Assembly: GCF_025685545.1 (NCBI RefSeq)
Contig: NZ_JAGSYC010000026.1
Span: 806,001-870,000, forward strand
Reading direction: 5' to 3'
From: Granulicella paludicola
GTDB lineage: Bacteria > Acidobacteriota > Terriglobia > Terriglobales > Acidobacteriaceae
DNA length: 64,000 nt
The translations under genes were made by a program, and so were the position numbers. How positions within the stretch are numbered: the first letter of the stretch is position 1; the number at the start of each line of letters is the position of its first letter. Positions 42,715 to 52,000 of the stretch are shown here, one piece after another. The notes below the pieces were generated by a model that worked only from the letters and a program-made list of their open reading frames with translations, did not search any database and was not told the origin of the DNA.

Positions 42715-43878
42715 ATGAGTCCGCTATCCAAGAAACAAAACACTGCCACGGGTCGAAGTCGCGGCAAGGGTTCCACAGAAAAGGGTGACATACCGCTTCA
42801 TCGGCATATCTACCAGAAGCTGCTGGAAGAGATCGAAAGCGGTATCTACAGCCCGGGCGACCGGTTGCCGAGCGAGGCTGCGCTTTGCGAGCGCTTTCAG
42901 GCCTCGAGAATTACGGTGGCGAAGGCGTTTCAAACACTGCAGCGCGACAATCTGGTGACGCGGCGACCCGGCTCTGGAACCTATGTCGAGCGGCCCGATG
43001 TGCAGAACGCGCTGAAGTTCGGCCTGCTCATCCCGGACCTTGGCACTACGGAAATCTTCGAGCCGATCTGCCAGGGCATCATGCGTTCACAGGCTGCGCG
43101 TTCGCACTCGCTGACGTGGGGACACCACAACGTGGATGAGGCAGACAAGCTGCGCGCTACTGAGCAGCTTTGCCAACAGTACATCGCCCAGAAGGTCGAC
43201 GGAGTCTTTTTTGCGCCAACGGAGTTTGTCGATAAACGCGATGAAGCAAACCACAGGCTCGCTTCGATGCTGCAGCGTGCGGGGATACCGATCGTACTGC
43301 TGGACCGCGACTTCGAGCGATACCCAGAGCGGTCGAACTTTGATCTGGTTGGTATTGATAATCATCGCGCGGGGTTTGTGTTGACGCAGCACCTGCTGCA
43401 GGCGGGAGCGAAGCGCGTGATCTTTGCTGTGCGCGAGAACTCGGCTGCGACGACGGAGGCACGGATGGCGGGATACCGTGAGGCGCTTTATCGGGGTGGC
43501 GTGCAGCCTCGCAGCTCGGCGGAGGGCGTGGTGATGAGCGGCGACTTCGAGGACGCTAAGTTCGTTCAGCAGATGCTGAGCAAGCACAAGCCGGATGGCA
43601 TCGTGTGCGCGAACGACGTGACGGCGGCGCGGCTGATGAAGACGCTTGTCTCACTGGGGATCAAGGTTCCAAGCGATATGCGGATGGCCGGCCTTGACGA
43701 TGTTAGCTACGCCAGATTTCTGCCCACGCCGTTGACGACGCTGCGACAGAACTGCACGGAGATCGGGGTGGTTGCGATGGAGACGATGTTGCAACGGCTG
43801 CAGCAGCCGGACCTGCCGGTGCGCGATGTGATGGTGAAGTGTGAGCTCGTGGTGCGCGAATCGAGCAGCACTGGCTAG
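42715..43878 (+). CDS. GntR-type DNA-binding domain fused to a LacI-type sugar-sensing domain (AraR-like regulator)
   Basis: 387 residues from the ATG at 42715, eight bases after AAGGAAG; an ATG 18 bases earlier is less well placed. Residues about 25-95 are a GntR winged helix (PLHRHIYQKLLEEIESGIYSPGDRLPSE, ASRITVAKAFQTLQRDNLVTRRPGSGTYV). Residues about 105-380 are a periplasmic-binding-protein fold as in LacI regulators (GLLIPDLG, GVFFAPTE, IPIVLLDRDF, VGIDNHRAG, KPDGIVCANDVTAARLM, MAGLDDVSYA, TPLTTLRQ). This arrangement is that of AraR-type repressors that sense a sugar. The target is unknown but could be the flanking cytochrome operon or the TonB receptor genes. Its stop overlaps that of the convergent phosphodiesterase gene. 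Confidence 0.9.
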   Translation: MSPLSKKQNTATGRSRGKGSTEKGDIPLHRHIYQKLLEEIESGIYSPGDRLPSEAALCERFQASRITVAKAFQTLQRDNLVTRRPGSGTYVERPDVQNALKFGLLIPDLGTTEIFEPICQGIMRSQAARSHSLTWGHHNVDEADKLRATEQLCQQYIAQKVDGVFFAPTEFVDKRDEANHRLASMLQRAGIPIVLLDRDFERYPERSNFDLVGIDNHRAGFVLTQHLLQAGAKRVIFAVRENSAATTEARMAGYREALYRGGVQPRSSAEGVVMSGDFEDAKFVQQMLSKHKPDGIVCANDVTAARLMKTLVSLGIKVPSDMRMAGLDDVSYARFLPTPLTTLRQNCTEIGVVAMETMLQRLQQPDLPVRDVMVKCELVVRESSSTG

Positions 43879-45239
43879 TGAATGTCGAGTGCCGACTGCT
43901 TGGCTGTGGATAGCGAGACGCCAAGGATTTTTGCAATGGTCGGAGCGATCTGCAGCATATCAACGAGCCCGAGATCTTTACCTTGTGCGATGCCCACGCC
44001 TGTGAGGAAGAGCGACGAGCGCATCTCCGGCACCTTTGCGATGTTGTAGCCGTGCGCTCCCTTCAATGGCGAGTCGACGACGAGTTGTCCACTGAGGTTG
44101 GTGCCGCTGCAGTAGCCTATGCGGAAGGAGACGAGATAGGCGGCATCCGGAAAGCCTCCGGCGGCGGCGATCTGCTGGTGATCGAGGATTGTCTCGATGC
44201 CATTCTTTGGATCGGCTGCGAGCTTATCCAGTAAGGCCTTTACTTTGGCTTTGGTAGCTTCATCGGTGGGGTCGTGCAGCAGCACGGGCATCACGCAGCC
44301 TGTGGCCCACGGTTGTGCCTGCCAGCTGACGATCTTATCGTTTTCAGTCTTGATGAGGCCTGCCTTGACGAAGGGGATGTAGAGATTCACCGCGTGCTCT
44401 ACGTGCGCGAAGCCGTGATCCGAGACGACGGCCACAACTGCGTTTGGATAGTTCGCCAGCTCCTGCTTGATCAGGCGGTCGATCATGGCATCGATGCCTT
44501 CGAGGTCCTTATTGGCTTCTGCGCTGAATGGTCCGTGCAGGTGTTCTTCTTCATCTAGCGAGCTGAGGTGAATGGACATGAACTCGGGCCGATGCTGCTT
44601 AAGGATGTCGAGCGAATAGACGGTGCGCGTCTCGTCGCCATCGAGCGAGGTATCGTTGCCGTTCATATACGGCCTGCCGGTGCGTTCAGCGATGCGCCTC
44701 ACCTCGCCGTCGGGGCGGGAGATGGCGTTGTCCAGCAACTGGTCATCTTCGTTGGCGGTGTCGCCGAGGTTCCCACGCCAGTACTCGGGCAGGTTGTAGT
44801 CGATCACCGTGGAGTCGACGGTCACAGGCCAGGAGACGCTTGCGGTGTGCAGGCCTGCGTCTTTCGCTGCGGACCACAACGTGGGGACCTTGACGCGATC
44901 GGCGTACCAGTACCAGGCGCCATCGAGGTTGTGGTCGGGATCGAAGCGGCTGTTGGAAAGGATGCCGTGTTGTGCGGGGGGCACGCCGGTGACGAGCGTG
45001 GTGTGGCTGGGATAGGTGATTGTCGGCAACACGCCGTTGACGCCGGTGGCGTGGGTCCCACTCGCGAGGATGCGCCGCAGCGTTGGAATCAGCAGGTGAT
45101 GCTGGTCGGCTTGGGTCACGTAGTCAGGCCTCATGCCGTCCACGGAGATCAGCAACACGGGCTGATGCGTGGTCTGCGCGAAAAGAGCAGGTGTGGCGGC
45201 GGCGAACACGACGGCGAGGCGGAGAGAACGCAGAAGCAT
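43875..45239 (-). CDS. Exported type I phosphodiesterase/nucleotide pyrophosphatase family protein
   Basis: 454 residues. A signal peptide ends at ALFAQ (residue 21). The alkaline-phosphatase-fold metal site is visible: Asp34 in LLISVDGMRPDY, nucleophile Thr75 in LPTITYPSHTTLVTG, then SIHLSSLDEEEHLHG and VVAVVSDHGFAHVEHAV carrying the further Asp/His ligands. These proteins hydrolyse phosphodiester or pyrophosphate bonds in nucleotides or lipids; the substrate here is not readable. It is periplasmic. It is convergent with the regulator (overlapping stops) and divergent from the next TonB receptor, with a 131-bp shared upstream region. Confidence 0.9.
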   Translation of the reverse strand: MLLRSLRLAVVFAAATPALFAQTTHQPVLLISVDGMRPDYVTQADQHHLLIPTLRRILASGTHATGVNGVLPTITYPSHTTLVTGVPPAQHGILSNSRFDPDHNLDGAWYWYADRVKVPTLWSAAKDAGLHTASVSWPVTVDSTVIDYNLPEYWRGNLGDTANEDDQLLDNAISRPDGEVRRIAERTGRPYMNGNDTSLDGDETRTVYSLDILKQHRPEFMSIHLSSLDEEEHLHGPFSAEANKDLEGIDAMIDRLIKQELANYPNAVVAVVSDHGFAHVEHAVNLYIPFVKAGLIKTENDKIVSWQAQPWATGCVMPVLLHDPTDEATKAKVKALLDKLAADPKNGIETILDHQQIAAAGGFPDAAYLVSFRIGYCSGTNLSGQLVVDSPLKGAHGYNIAKVPEMRSSLFLTGVGIAQGKDLGLVDMLQIAPTIAKILGVSLSTAKQSALDIH

Positions 45240-45320
45240 GACCTCACTGTAAATCGAAAGGCAAGAACGTTCGATGGAATGAAGAATGATCCATCGGTCC
45301 AGTCAGTTTCAATCGACCGT

Positions 45321-45349
45321 TGACAGTGCTGTAACCCGGGCGTAATGTT
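45321..45349 (+). promoter_or_regulatory. Strong sigma-70-type promoter of the TonB receptor gene
   Basis: TTGACA (45321-45326), exactly 17 bases, then TAATGT (45344-45349). Predicted transcript start is about 15 bases before the ATG at 45371, leaving just room for the AAGG Shine-Dalgarno at 45360-45363. Confidence 0.75.
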
Positions 45350-45370
45350 CCCGACCCTAAGGTAAACATC

Positions 45371-48300
45371 ATGTCCAAAAAGATTTTGTTCTCTCTGACG
45401 AAGGTCTGCGTCGCGCTGCTCTTTTGTGTGATCGCCACGGCAAGCTATGCGCAGTTCGATAACGGTAGTGTCGTCGGCACGATCAAAGATGCGTCTGGCG
45501 CGGCTATTGCAGGCGCAAACGTGACGATTACGAATACGGGGACGGCAATTGCGACGCAAACGAAGTCGACGGCCACTGGTGACTACGAGGTGCCGTCGCT
45601 GAAGGTGGGCACGTACAACGTGGCGGCTTCGGCAGCTGGTTTCTCGGATGCGATTGCGAAGAACATTACGATTAGCGTCGGTGGACGCCAACGCATCGAT
45701 CTGACGCTTGCCGTGGGTGGAACGACGACTTCGGTCGAAGTGAGCGATGTGGCGCTGCAGGTGGAGACAGAGAACAGCCAGCGCGATCAGACGGTGACGA
45801 ACTATCAGACGGAAGGCCTGCCGCTGGTGAGCCGTAATTACTCCGACCTTCTTGGACTCATTCCGGGATCGCGCCAGGCACCAACCGCCGCGACGACGAG
45901 CTCGATCAACTCGCTGGTGCGCGCGGGCTCGTACAACGTGAACGGGCTGCGCAGCATGTTCAATAACTTCCTGCTCGACGGTCTGGATAACAACGCGTAC
46001 GGTGAATCGAACCAGGGCTTCGATAACCAGATCATCGCTGTACCGCCGGATTCGGTCGCTCAGTTCAGCGTGGTGACGAACAATGAGAGCGCAGAGTATG
46101 GCCGCAGTGCGGGCGCGACCGTGAACGTGGCAACCCAGAGCGGAACGAACAAGTTCCATGCGACGCTTTACGAATTCATACGTAATACGGACCTGAATGC
46201 TGCGGGCTTCTTCAAGCCGACCCTGATCAGCAACACCGGCGGCGCTACGCCTTTCAAGAAGCCGACGTTCAATCGTAATCAGTTCGGTTTCAACTTCGGT
46301 GGACCGATCCTGAAGGACAAGCTGTTCTTCTTCGTCGATTACGAGGGCTTCCGCCAGGTGCTAAAGCCATTGAGCGTCCTAACGCTGCCCACGCAGAATG
46401 AGTTGAATGGAATTCTGGTGGTGCCGGTTAAGAATGCGACGACCGGCACAGTGTATGCAGCGAACACGGCGATTCCGACCAACGCGATTAATCCGCTTTC
46501 GCTGCAGATCATCAACTACTTCAAGCAGATTCCCGGGCTGCCGGTGAGTGGCCTTGCCAGCACGGGCCTAGCTTCGAATGACTATGCGGTGCAAGTGCCG
46601 TTTACGGACAATGCGGATAAGGGCGATCTGCGCCTTGACTATCAACAGAATGCCAGCTCCAGCTGGTTCCTGCGCATCAGCGATCGCAAGGAAGACGGCA
46701 AGAACTATCCGGCGATTCCGGTGCCTCTCGATGGGCAGACCAACGGCCGGATCTATGTGCTCGACCAGCAGATTGCACTGGGACACACGCAGCTTTTCGG
46801 ATCGAACAAGGTGCTCGATGCGCGCGTGGGTCTTTCGAAGACCAAGGCGGGCAAGTACAACTACTCGATTGGAAATAATTCGTTCTCTATCCCCGGTTTG
46901 CCGAGCAACCCGATTGTGGCTGGTGGACTGCCGAGTCTCGGCATCACGGGCTTTACAGGTTTCGGTCGCCAGAGCACGAACCCGCAGTGGCAGAACCCCT
47001 CGCTGCTGGACCCGAAGGTGAACTTTACTTGGGTGAAGGGCAGGCACACGATCAAGCTCGGCTACGAGTATGAGCATGTGTGGATGGCGGTCAACGATAA
47101 TAATCCGCTTTATGGCTCATGGACCTACGGCGGCGGCTACAGCAACGCTGGAGGTAGCACCGTCTCGGATACGTATTGGGCTGATTTCCTTTTCGGTACA
47201 ACGAACGCGTATTCGCTGGCGAACTTTTATGTAACGCATCTCCGGCAGACCGACGATAGCGCCTATGTGCAGGATGACTGGAAGGTGACGCCGAAGCTGA
47301 CGCTGAACCTTGGTCTGCGCTGGGAGTATGGCTCGCCGTATTCAGAGCAGAACAACAATATTTCGAACTTCGACCCAGCTACGCAGACTCTGCTGACCAC
47401 GACGCCCGGTGCAGTCGCGACGGGTGCGGCCGGCAACGGGATCACTGCTTTCTCAGGCGGTGGGGTCTATGGCAAGACGCTTATCAATCCTGACCTGAAG
47501 GACTTCGGGCCGCGTGTGGGCTTCGCGTATGCGATCGACCCGAAGACCTCTGTCCGTGGCGGATACGGTATCAGCTACGCTCACTACACGCGCGCTGGTT
47601 CGGGCGACATCCTCGGCATCAATGCTCCGCAGGCGCAGTTTGCTTCAGTGACGCAGATTACACCCACCACGGCGAACAAGTGTGCTTCGCCGCTGCCTGC
47701 GCAGATCATCGCGACCGGAAGCACGACGCCGAGCTGCTATGCGACGGCCGATCAGGGTTTCCCCTCGGGTCTCGTTACAAGTTTCAATAAAGCGACGGAC
47801 AACATCACGTACGTCAACAAGGATCGCAAGGACAGCTACGTTCAGAGCTATTACCTCAGCATCCAGCGCCAGTTGTTGAAGAATTCGCTTATTGACATCG
47901 CGTATGTTGGCAACCACGGCGTGAAGCTGGAAGGTTTTCTCAACACGAACCAGAAGAACCCCAGCCTCGGCTTCGCTCGTCCCTTTGCGAACTGGCCGAG
48001 CGATATCACAGAAGGGCGCAACGAGTTTTATTCGCACTTTGACTCGCTGCAGGCGAAGTATGAGCAGCGCTTTACGGGCGGCCTGACGTTGCTGAACGCT
48101 TTCACGTGGGAGCACTCGCTGGATAACGCGGCGGCTTCGCTTGAGGCCAATACGCCTTCACCGCAGGATGCGAACAACATACAGGCGGATTATGGGCAAT
48201 CGGACTACAACCTGCCGATCGCCAACATCACGAGCCTGCTGTATGAACTGCCGTTCGGCCGCGGTCGTCACTTCGGCAGCAGCTCCAACGGCTTTGTCGA

Positions 48301-48910
48301 TGCGGTGCTGGGTGGCTGGCAGATCAGCGCGATCAATACGGCGCAGGCAGGCACACCGTTCAACATTACGTACTCGCCGAACTCGGCGCAGGCTGTGAGT
48401 CCGCAGATCTCGGCGACGTATCGCGGAGCGAACGAGTATCGCCCGCTGCGCGTTCCCGGCGTGCCAGTCACGCAGGGCCGTAACAATCGGGCGGCGAATA
48501 CGGGATACGTGAACTATGTGAACCTGGCGGCGTTCATTTTGCCCCCAATCAGGGACTCAGCTAACAACGTTCTTAGTCCTTTCGGCACCGCAAGCCGCAA
48601 CCCCGGTCGCACACCCGCCTTCTACCAGACGGACCTCTCTCTAAACAAGAAGTTCTCCACGCCGATAGAAGGTCTCAAGGTGGAGTTCCGCACCGAGTTC
48701 TACAACATCTTCAACCACACCAATCTGTACCTGCCCAGCACGATCAGCGGCACACAGGCCACTGTACAGACCGGCCCACCGATCGGCACCGGCGGAACGG
48801 CTGCACTCAATCAGCTTGTCTCCGGCACTGGCGTTCCTAGCGCTGGTGGACAGATCACCAGCACCTTCGAGCCGCGCATCATTCAGTTCGGCGTGAAGAT
48901 CCTCTACTAA
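45371..48910 (+). CDS. TonB-dependent receptor-like protein, carboxypeptidase-regulatory type (Oar-like)
   Basis: 1179 residues. A signal peptide ends at ASYAQ (about residue 29). The carboxypeptidase-regulatory domain is at about 32-115 (VVGTIKDASGAAIAGANVTITNTG ... ASAAGFSDAIAKNITISVGG). The plug is at about 125-280 (YNVNGLRSMFNNFLLDGLDNNAYGE; GATVNVATQSGTNKFHATLYEF). The barrel ends EPRIIQFGVKILY, with a C-terminal aromatic as in outer-membrane proteins. It has C-rich third positions like the copy at 26604 and a strong promoter and terminator, suggesting high expression. The ligand is unknown; the NHL/Ig protein downstream may be a surface partner. Confidence 0.93.
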   Translation: MSKKILFSLTKVCVALLFCVIATASYAQFDNGSVVGTIKDASGAAIAGANVTITNTGTAIATQTKSTATGDYEVPSLKVGTYNVAASAAGFSDAIAKNITISVGGRQRIDLTLAVGGTTTSVEVSDVALQVETENSQRDQTVTNYQTEGLPLVSRNYSDLLGLIPGSRQAPTAATTSSINSLVRAGSYNVNGLRSMFNNFLLDGLDNNAYGESNQGFDNQIIAVPPDSVAQFSVVTNNESAEYGRSAGATVNVATQSGTNKFHATLYEFIRNTDLNAAGFFKPTLISNTGGATPFKKPTFNRNQFGFNFGGPILKDKLFFFVDYEGFRQVLKPLSVLTLPTQNELNGILVVPVKNATTGTVYAANTAIPTNAINPLSLQIINYFKQIPGLPVSGLASTGLASNDYAVQVPFTDNADKGDLRLDYQQNASSSWFLRISDRKEDGKNYPAIPVPLDGQTNGRIYVLDQQIALGHTQLFGSNKVLDARVGLSKTKAGKYNYSIGNNSFSIPGLPSNPIVAGGLPSLGITGFTGFGRQSTNPQWQNPSLLDPKVNFTWVKGRHTIKLGYEYEHVWMAVNDNNPLYGSWTYGGGYSNAGGSTVSDTYWADFLFGTTNAYSLANFYVTHLRQTDDSAYVQDDWKVTPKLTLNLGLRWEYGSPYSEQNNNISNFDPATQTLLTTTPGAVATGAAGNGITAFSGGGVYGKTLINPDLKDFGPRVGFAYAIDPKTSVRGGYGISYAHYTRAGSGDILGINAPQAQFASVTQITPTTANKCASPLPAQIIATGSTTPSCYATADQGFPSGLVTSFNKATDNITYVNKDRKDSYVQSYYLSIQRQLLKNSLIDIAYVGNHGVKLEGFLNTNQKNPSLGFARPFANWPSDITEGRNEFYSHFDSLQAKYEQRFTGGLTLLNAFTWEHSLDNAAASLEANTPSPQDANNIQADYGQSDYNLPIANITSLLYELPFGRGRHFGSSSNGFVDAVLGGWQISAINTAQAGTPFNITYSPNSAQAVSPQISATYRGANEYRPLRVPGVPVTQGRNNRAANTGYVNYVNLAAFILPPIRDSANNVLSPFGTASRNPGRTPAFYQTDLSLNKKFSTPIEGLKVEFRTEFYNIFNHTNLYLPSTISGTQATVQTGPPIGTGGTAALNQLVSGTGVPSAGGQITSTFEPRIIQFGVKILY

Positions 48911-48928
48911 GCACCGAAAGGTAAACGA

Positions 48929-48968
48929 GGGCGTTGCGGCTTATGGGCCGCGACGCCCTTTGTCTTTT
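48929..48968 (+). terminator. Rho-independent terminator after the TonB receptor
   Basis: A 12-bp stem with one G-T pair (GGGCGTTGCGGC, 48929-48940, with 48947-48958), a 6-base loop, then TTTGTCTTTT. Confidence 0.88.
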
Positions 48969-49030
48969 GCGTTACTGTCGAATTTTGGAGCACTTACTAG
49001 GCCACTCGCGGCGACGCCGATAACGTGCCC

Positions 49031-52000
49031 ATGCGAGTCCTTCGTATCCGCTCCCGCGCTGCCTTCGTCGTTTGCAAGCCGTTCGGTCTTGCTCTTGCTG
49101 CTGTGCTTCTCTTTTTTTTCGCGAACACGGGACACGCGCAGCTCACGTTCCCCATGACCGACCTTGGACAAAGCTCCGCGCCGGTCACGGTGCTGGTACC
49201 GCTCAAAAATGCGGGCATTGCGGCGCTGCCTGTGCTGACCTCGCAGAACGTGTTGCAGGGAGAGTTCACGCTCTCTCTTGGTGGAAGCTGCGTGGCTGGT
49301 TTGAGTGTGCTGACGGGACAGCAGTGCTCGGTGCAGGTGACGTTTACGCCTTCGGCTCCAGGGCTGCGACAGGGCGCGGTGATGATCCTGGACTTGAGCG
49401 GCAAGCTGCTGGGTGAGGTGATGCTTTCCGGCGTGGGCAAAGGCCCTTTGCCTGTGCTCGATCCCGGAGACATTAACACGGTAGCGGGTGATGGTGACTG
49501 GTTGTATCACGGTGATGGCGCCCTCGCTACGTTCTCACCGATCTTTCTACCGACCGGGGTGATTGTCGATGCGTTGGGAAATATCTATCTGTCGGACTCG
49601 AACAACAATCGCATTCGGCGCGTCGATGCTCTGACGGGCGTTATCACCACGGTTGCGGGCAACGGGTTGCTTGGCTTTTATGGCGATGGGCTGCCTGCGG
49701 TTCTTGCAGAGGTGAGTACGCCTGCGGGGCTGACGATGGATGGTGCGGGCAATATCTATTTTGCGGACACCGGCAACCATGCGATTCGCCGGATCGACGC
49801 GCTGACGGGGATCATCACGACGGTTGCCGGGCAGGGTGGTGTGGAAGGGTATGAAGGTGACGGCGGGCCTGCTACCGCGGCGAACCTCTCGTTCCCTGAG
49901 GCTGTCGTCTTCGATCTTGCGGGGAATATGTATATCGCCGACACGGGCAACAACGTTGTGCGGGTTGTCGGAGCGAATGGAAAGATCAGCACGTTCGCGG
50001 GTACCGGCGTTGAGGGCTATAACGGTGACGGCATAGCGGCATCGACGGCACAACTGAACAGTCCGTGGGGGCTGGCGTCCTCGCTGGATGGGTCGCTGTA
50101 TATCGCCGATCTGACGAACAACAGGGTTCGCAAGGTGAATGCTACCGGGGTAATCTCCACTGTGGTTGGTACGGGTGTAGGCGACTTCGGCGGGGATGGA
50201 GGTCCTGCCAGCGCAGCACTGGTAAAGGCTCCAGCAGCGGTTGCTATCGACCCTGCGGGCAATCTTTATATCGCTGACTCCGGCAATAACCGTGTGCGCA
50301 AGATCTTCGCGAACACCGGCAACATCAGCACGATCAGCGGAGCGAACAGCGAGGAGTTTTCGGGCGACCTGGGACCTGCGATCGCGGCCACGATGTATGG
50401 ACCTTATGCGCTTTCTCTCGATAGCGCGGGGGACCTGTTCGTCGCCGACCTCTTTCACAACCGCATTCGCGAGATCTATGCGATGCATATCGACGAACTG
50501 TATGCGACCATGCGCGTTGGAAAGGTCTCGTCGCCGGTGTCTGTGCCGCTAGCAAATGACGGCAACGCTGACCTCCAGCTGACGCAGTTCTTCAGCAATA
50601 ATGCGGCGCTCGATCCCGCCACGACGACCTGTGTGGCTGGGAGCACGCTCACGGCGGGCAGCGACTGCGTCCTGGGAGCGGAGTTTGCGCCGACGGTGGT
50701 GGGTGATCCTGTTGCGGGAATAATTGTGGCTGAGAACAGCGCGCAATCAACACCGATTAGCCCGGCACCCACGATTAATCTCAGCGGCACGGTGCTAAGC
50801 GTCAACCCCACGGCCATTTCCCTAACGTCCAGTCTGAATCCTGTTGCCTTCAGCAACAGTGTTACTTTCAACGCAACCGTCACGGGCGCCGTCTCGCTTA
50901 CAGGCACTGTTACTTTTTTCAATGGCGCTACACAGCTATGCCAGATGGCACTGGCTGGCCTAAGTGCTTCGTGTGTGACATCTACGCTGCCGCTGGGTAG
51001 CGACAGCATCACTGCCGTTTACTCCGGCGATGCACAGGATGCGGCGTGCACGTCTCCGAAGCTGGTGGAGGTGGTGAAGCAACAGCCTGATTATCTGATG
51101 ACGGTTTCGCCTAACCCGGCGCTCGTTGGGCAGACGATTACGATGGCCTTCAATGCGCCCGTACTGGCGCAGGGAGCGCAGCCTGTGACGGGGACCGTTG
51201 TTTTCTATGACGGGCCCACGGCACTCGGAAATGCGCCTCTGATAAATGGAACAGCGACATTCGTTACCAGCTCGCTTACGGTCGGTACGCATCAGCTTGT
51301 CGGTGTTGCGTCGGGCGATGCGACGAACCTTGGTGGCACCTCGAATGTGATCCCTGAAATAGTGCAGCCGCAGTCTACGACCACACTGCTCTCGCTGAGT
51401 ACGGCGAGTGTGATGGTGGGAAGTGCGGTGAGTTTCAGCGCGACGGTGACCAACGGAACCGCGACGGTGCCGACCGGAAGTGTGCGATTCAATGATGGCT
51501 CGATCTCACTGGGTAGTGTGGCGCTCAATGGCAGTGGAGTGGCTGGGCTTTCACTCAACACGTTGGCGCCAGGCGTGCATAGCATCACTGCAATCTATAG
51601 CGGCGATGCAGGGAATCAGGGCAGTCAATCGCCAGCGCTCACGCAGACCGTGCAACAAATCACGACGACCACAGCGCTGAGCGCCAGCGCGAATCCGCTC
51701 AGCGCCGGAGCGACGTTGCAACTCTCTGTGCACGTCACCGCGGCGAGTGGAAACAATGGTGGCTCGCTGGGTGGCTCCGTCACCTTTACGGATGGAGCGA
51801 ATGCGTTGGGGCAGGTGGCAGTCGATGCCTATGGAAACGCGGTGCTGAGCATCAATACGCTGACTGTCGCGACACATACGATTGTGGCGACGTACAGCGG
51901 CAGCACTAACTATGTGGGCAGTGTGTCCAGCAGTCTGCAATTGGTTGTGCAGGTGACATCGACGACCACGACTCTGAATGCCTCGGCCAGCAGCACACTT

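Noticed and set aside
45149-46159. Reverse 336-codon frame opposite the phosphodiesterase and receptor genes
   Set aside because: Arg/His-rich shadow typical of the reverse of high-GC coding sequence; both overlapping genes have clear domain matches.
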